Part shown: positions 6,214 through 8,356 of the stretch, one piece after another | Layout of the letters: every line of letters begins with the position of its first letter | Position numbering within the stretch: position 1 is the stretch's first letter | Origin: Deltaproteobacteria bacterium | GTDB taxonomy: Bacteria > Desulfobacterota > Desulfobacteria > Desulfobacterales > C00003060 | NCBI GenBank assembly: GCA_019309245.1 | Contig: JAFDGP010000101.1 | Location: 1-8,356, forward strand | Length of the DNA: 8,356 bases | Reading direction: 5' to 3' | The notes under the pieces: generated by a model | Told to the model about the DNA's origin: nothing | What the model saw: only the letters and a program-made list of their open reading frames with translations | Database searches by the model: none | Made by a program: the position numbers and the translations under genes

Positions 6214-7617
6214 TTATCTTTTAAAGTTTTTTGTCCCAAAATTTGAATTGAGTTTCTTAAGAGGGTTAACGCCCTCACCGCCTGCAACAACCAGCAACAC
6301 CCGAAGGTCCATCACATTGGTGTCCGTGGGTCCGGTCTTGATTAAATCTCCCAGCCTTTCAAAAAAATGATAAGCGTCATTGTCGGCCAAAAACGCCTCC
6401 GGCACCAGTCCCATCTCACGGGCCCGCCGGTCCGTCAGGCCGTCGGCAACAGCCCCTGCCGCGTCCGTGGGTCCGTCCGTGCCGTCTGTGCCGCCGCTTA
6501 AAACCACCACATGTCGCCATCCCGAAAGAGCGATTGCTCCCGCCAGGACAAATTCCTGGTTTCGGCCCCCCAGCCCTGCGCCCTTCAGGGTCACCGTGGT
6601 TTCGCCACCCGAAAGAACACAGGCCGGGCTGGAAACGGGATGGCCGGTCTTAAGGATCTCTTTTGCGATGCCGGCATGAACCCGCGCCACGTCCGCGGTC
6701 TCTCCCTCCAGCATACTGGATAAAATAATCGTCCGGTATCCCAGGGCCAGGGCTTTTTTTTCCGCAGCCAGAATACACCCGACGTTGCTGCCGACAATGA
6801 CGCTCCTGGTCCCCTCAAAGATAGTATCACCGGGCTTGGGGGTCTCGGCGGCCTTTCCTTCAAGGCCCCGTCTTATATGGGCCGACACAGCTGCGGGCAC
6901 CTTGTCGGAGATGTTATATCGTTCAAATACCTCCATGCAGGTGGCGAACGTGCTTGAATCCGGCACCGTCGGGCCGGACGCGATTACATCCAGGTCATCT
7001 CCGACCACGTCGGAAAGTATCAGGGTCACCAGCACCGCGGGTGAGACGGCCCGGGCCAGACCACCTCCTTTGACCAATGACAAGTGCTTGCGCACCGCAT
7101 TGATTTCATGGATGGTCGCCCCGCATGCCAGAAGGACCTTTGTGACGGCCTGCTTGTCGGCAAGGCTCACGCCCTTTACGGGCAACGGCAGCAGTGCGGA
7201 CCCGCCACCCGAAAGCACACAAATAACCAAATCCCCTCCCTGAGCCCGGGTGGCCATTTCCAGGACCGCTCGAGCCCCTTCAAGTCCAGCGCTGTCCGGC
7301 ACCGGGTGCCCGGCCTCCACCAGCCTGACCTTGCTCAATGGGGCGACATGACCGTATTTGACCACGACAACACCGGCCGTGATGCGATCTCCCAAGATCT
7401 CTTCCAGGGCCTTGGCCATAGAGCCCCCCGCCTTTCCGGCGCCGATGACATAGATATCTTTGAACCGTGAAAGATCGTACGTGCTCTGATCAACCATGAA
7501 CCGATCCGCTTCTCGGCTGCAATGTCGGCGAACCGCTGCTTCCGCCTTGACGGCATTCACCCCGGCCGTAAAAATATCAAGGGCGTCTTTTCGCATTCTG
7601 GTTAACGGGACTTCCAT
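6214..7617 (-). CDS. Glycerate 2-kinase (GckA/TtuD-like, MOFRL family)
   Basis: Phosphorylates D-glycerate with ATP to 2-phosphoglycerate (class II glycerate kinase, EC 2.7.1.165), feeding lower glycolysis or gluconeogenesis from glycerate, serine or glyoxylate routes. Of the 467 residues, about 10-240 form the N-terminal (DUF4147-type) domain with GAGKAGGSMAKALE (59-72), LSGGGSALLPLP (135-146), NAVRKHLSLVKGGGLA (173-188) and LSDVVGDDLDVIASGPT (201-217). The C-terminal MOFRL domain has LSGGETTVTLKGAGLGGRNQ (335-354), GTDGTDGPTDAAGA (376-389) and the family ending TGPTDTNVMDLRVLLV (428-443). About 20 extra residues follow, and the stop lies at the edge of a repeat. The ATG at 7617 has AGGTGG six bases upstream; the in-frame Met8 has no such site. 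The gene starts 35 bases after the histidine kinase and is probably cotranscribed with it. Whether it is named gckA, garK2 or ttuD in this organism cannot be told. Confidence 0.94.
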   Translation of the reverse strand: MEVPLTRMRKDALDIFTAGVNAVKAEAAVRRHCSREADRFMVDQSTYDLSRFKDIYVIGAGKAGGSMAKALEEILGDRITAGVVVVKYGHVAPLSKVRLVEAGHPVPDSAGLEGARAVLEMATRAQGGDLVICVLSGGGSALLPLPVKGVSLADKQAVTKVLLACGATIHEINAVRKHLSLVKGGGLARAVSPAVLVTLILSDVVGDDLDVIASGPTVPDSSTFATCMEVFERYNISDKVPAAVSAHIRRGLEGKAAETPKPGDTIFEGTRSVIVGSNVGCILAAEKKALALGYRTIILSSMLEGETADVARVHAGIAKEILKTGHPVSSPACVLSGGETTVTLKGAGLGGRNQEFVLAGAIALSGWRHVVVLSGGTDGTDGPTDAAGAVADGLTDRRAREMGLVPEAFLADNDAYHFFERLGDLIKTGPTDTNVMDLRVLLVVAGGEGVNPLKKLNSNFGTKNFKR

Positions 7618-7623
7618 TTCCTA

Positions 7624-7629
7624 CCACCT
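7624..7629 (-). promoter_or_regulatory. Ribosome binding site of the glycerate kinase gene
   Basis: AGGTGG on the minus strand, six bases before the ATG at 7617. It lies within the 35-base gap after the kinase stop codon, and it favours this start over the ATG seven codons downstream. Confidence 0.6.
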
Positions 7630-7652
7630 ACACCCCCCCGGTTGCGAGGCGA

Positions 7653-8356
7653 TCAATCTGGCAAAATGAAATAAAACATGTTGCCGTCGGTAACCGCCTC
7701 ATAGCCTGCGGTCCCCCCATGAATTTCCACGGCGTTTTTGACAAACGCCAGCCCGTGCCCGGTACCCGGCCGTTTCACGCTTCCAGAACCTCGATACCCT
7801 TCTTCGAAGACATGTTTTCTCTCTTGTTCAGGAATGTGGGGGCCGGTACTGAATACATCATACCGCGTGCCGTGTTTTCCCGGTCCGAAATAGTCTTTGA
7901 GCCTCTTTTTGCCAAAGCGGACCGCCTTTTTGACCGAACCGTCATCCGTCACAACCTCCCGGGTATATTTCAGCGCATTTGAGAAAAGGTTGCTGTAGAC
8001 CTGGGCCATGAGCCCCACGTCCACGACGGCGACGGGTTGCTCATCCGAGGGTTTCCCAAAGGCATCGATGACCTCAATGCCCTTTTTGGCAAAGCGCTCG
8101 GAAAAGCGTTCAAGTTGCGGGAGGATCACATCCTCTTTCATGTTACATTTTTTGGTCCGAAGCGTCAGGCGCCCTTCGTCAAAATGGCTCTTGCGCAACA
8201 ATGTTTCCAGGAAAAGGCTCGAGTTCTCATATTGCTTCTTAATATTGTAAAAGGCTTCCGACAGGCCCCGGTTCACTTCCTTAAATTCCGCCAGGAGGTC
8301 GGCCATGGCGGCAGATCCCTCTCCCGTCGAGCTGTGAATCTGGGCCCCGAGTGCCT
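7653..8356 (-). CDS. Sensor histidine kinase, C-terminal part (N-terminus outside window)
   Basis: The visible 233 residues are the end of a two-component sensor kinase; the frame stays open to the window edge, so the ATG at 8306 is probably internal (it also lacks a close ribosome binding site). A helical stretch LLAEFKEVNRGLSEAFYNIK and the FDEGRLTLR turn resemble the end of a dimerisation domain. The HATPase domain follows, with an N-box VYSNLFSNALKYT (visible residues 119-131), a G1-like STGPHIP (169-175) in which the usual aspartate is serine, an F-box-like HVFEEGYRG (181-189), and a G2 box GTGHGLAFVKNAVEIHGG (197-214). No standard phosphoacceptor H-box is visible; a histidine in AQIHSST, about 55 residues before GRL, is at roughly the right distance but in an unusual context. 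Input domains and the response regulator are not in the window. It is 35 bases ahead of the glycerate kinase gene. Confidence 0.88.
   Translation of the reverse strand, partial: ALGAQIHSSTGEGSAAMADLLAEFKEVNRGLSEAFYNIKKQYENSSLFLETLLRKSHFDEGRLTLRTKKCNMKEDVILPQLERFSERFAKKGIEVIDAFGKPSDEQPVAVVDVGLMAQVYSNLFSNALKYTREVVTDDGSVKKAVRFGKKRLKDYFGPGKHGTRYDVFSTGPHIPEQERKHVFEEGYRGSGSVKRPGTGHGLAFVKNAVEIHGGTAGYEAVTDGNMFYFILPD

Noticed and set aside
8304..8306. ATG at 8306 as the true start of the histidine kinase
   Set aside because: The frame stays open for another 16 codons to the window edge, no well-spaced ribosome binding site precedes this ATG, and a complete kinase would need its dimerisation domain upstream.

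Overview
The window (8356 bases) carries five genes, all read from the minus strand: three complete genes between two that run off the edges. The content suggests a Gram-negative environmental bacterium, most plausibly of the Desulfobacterota (delta-proteobacterial) type. The reasons are a two-copper-free but GC-rich metabolic set of glycogen synthase plus a LonB-type protease of the 800-residue class, a MOFRL-type glycerate kinase, and a secreted tyrosine-rich beta-helix protein. This placement is inference; no rRNA or tRNA is present to fix it.

In the direction of transcription (right to left): 8356-7653 is the C-terminal part of a sensor histidine kinase. After 35 bases comes a glycerate 2-kinase (7617-6214). 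A 145-base gap follows, holding a family of CACGAAAACACGAA-type repeats in inverted orientation (one copy touches the glycerate kinase stop codon) and a perfect 22-base palindrome just upstream of the next ribosome binding site. Then come a bacterial glycogen synthase (6068-4587) and, 37 bases later, a LonB-like AAA/Ser-Lys protease (4549-2135). A 427-base AT-rich gap without a convincing gene separates this block from a secreted right-handed beta-helix protein (1707 to beyond base 1).

The first four genes may form one or two transcription units. The glycogen synthase and Lon-like genes are almost certainly cotranscribed. Glycerate kinase (making 2-phosphoglycerate for glycolysis or gluconeogenesis) and glycogen synthase both belong to central or storage carbon metabolism, but any functional link among kinase, protease and synthase is inferred from position only. 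The beta-helix gene has its own long upstream region and looks like a separate unit.

No CRISPR array, insertion sequence, phage gene, tRNA or rRNA was seen, and I see no clear undescribed multi-gene system. The best points for a second look are the exact 27-residue periodicity of the beta-helix protein with a ladder of four cysteines, the loss of the Walker A lysine and Walker B acidic residue in the otherwise intact Lon-like protease, the perfect palindrome before glgA, and the inverted repeat family at the end of the glycerate kinase gene.
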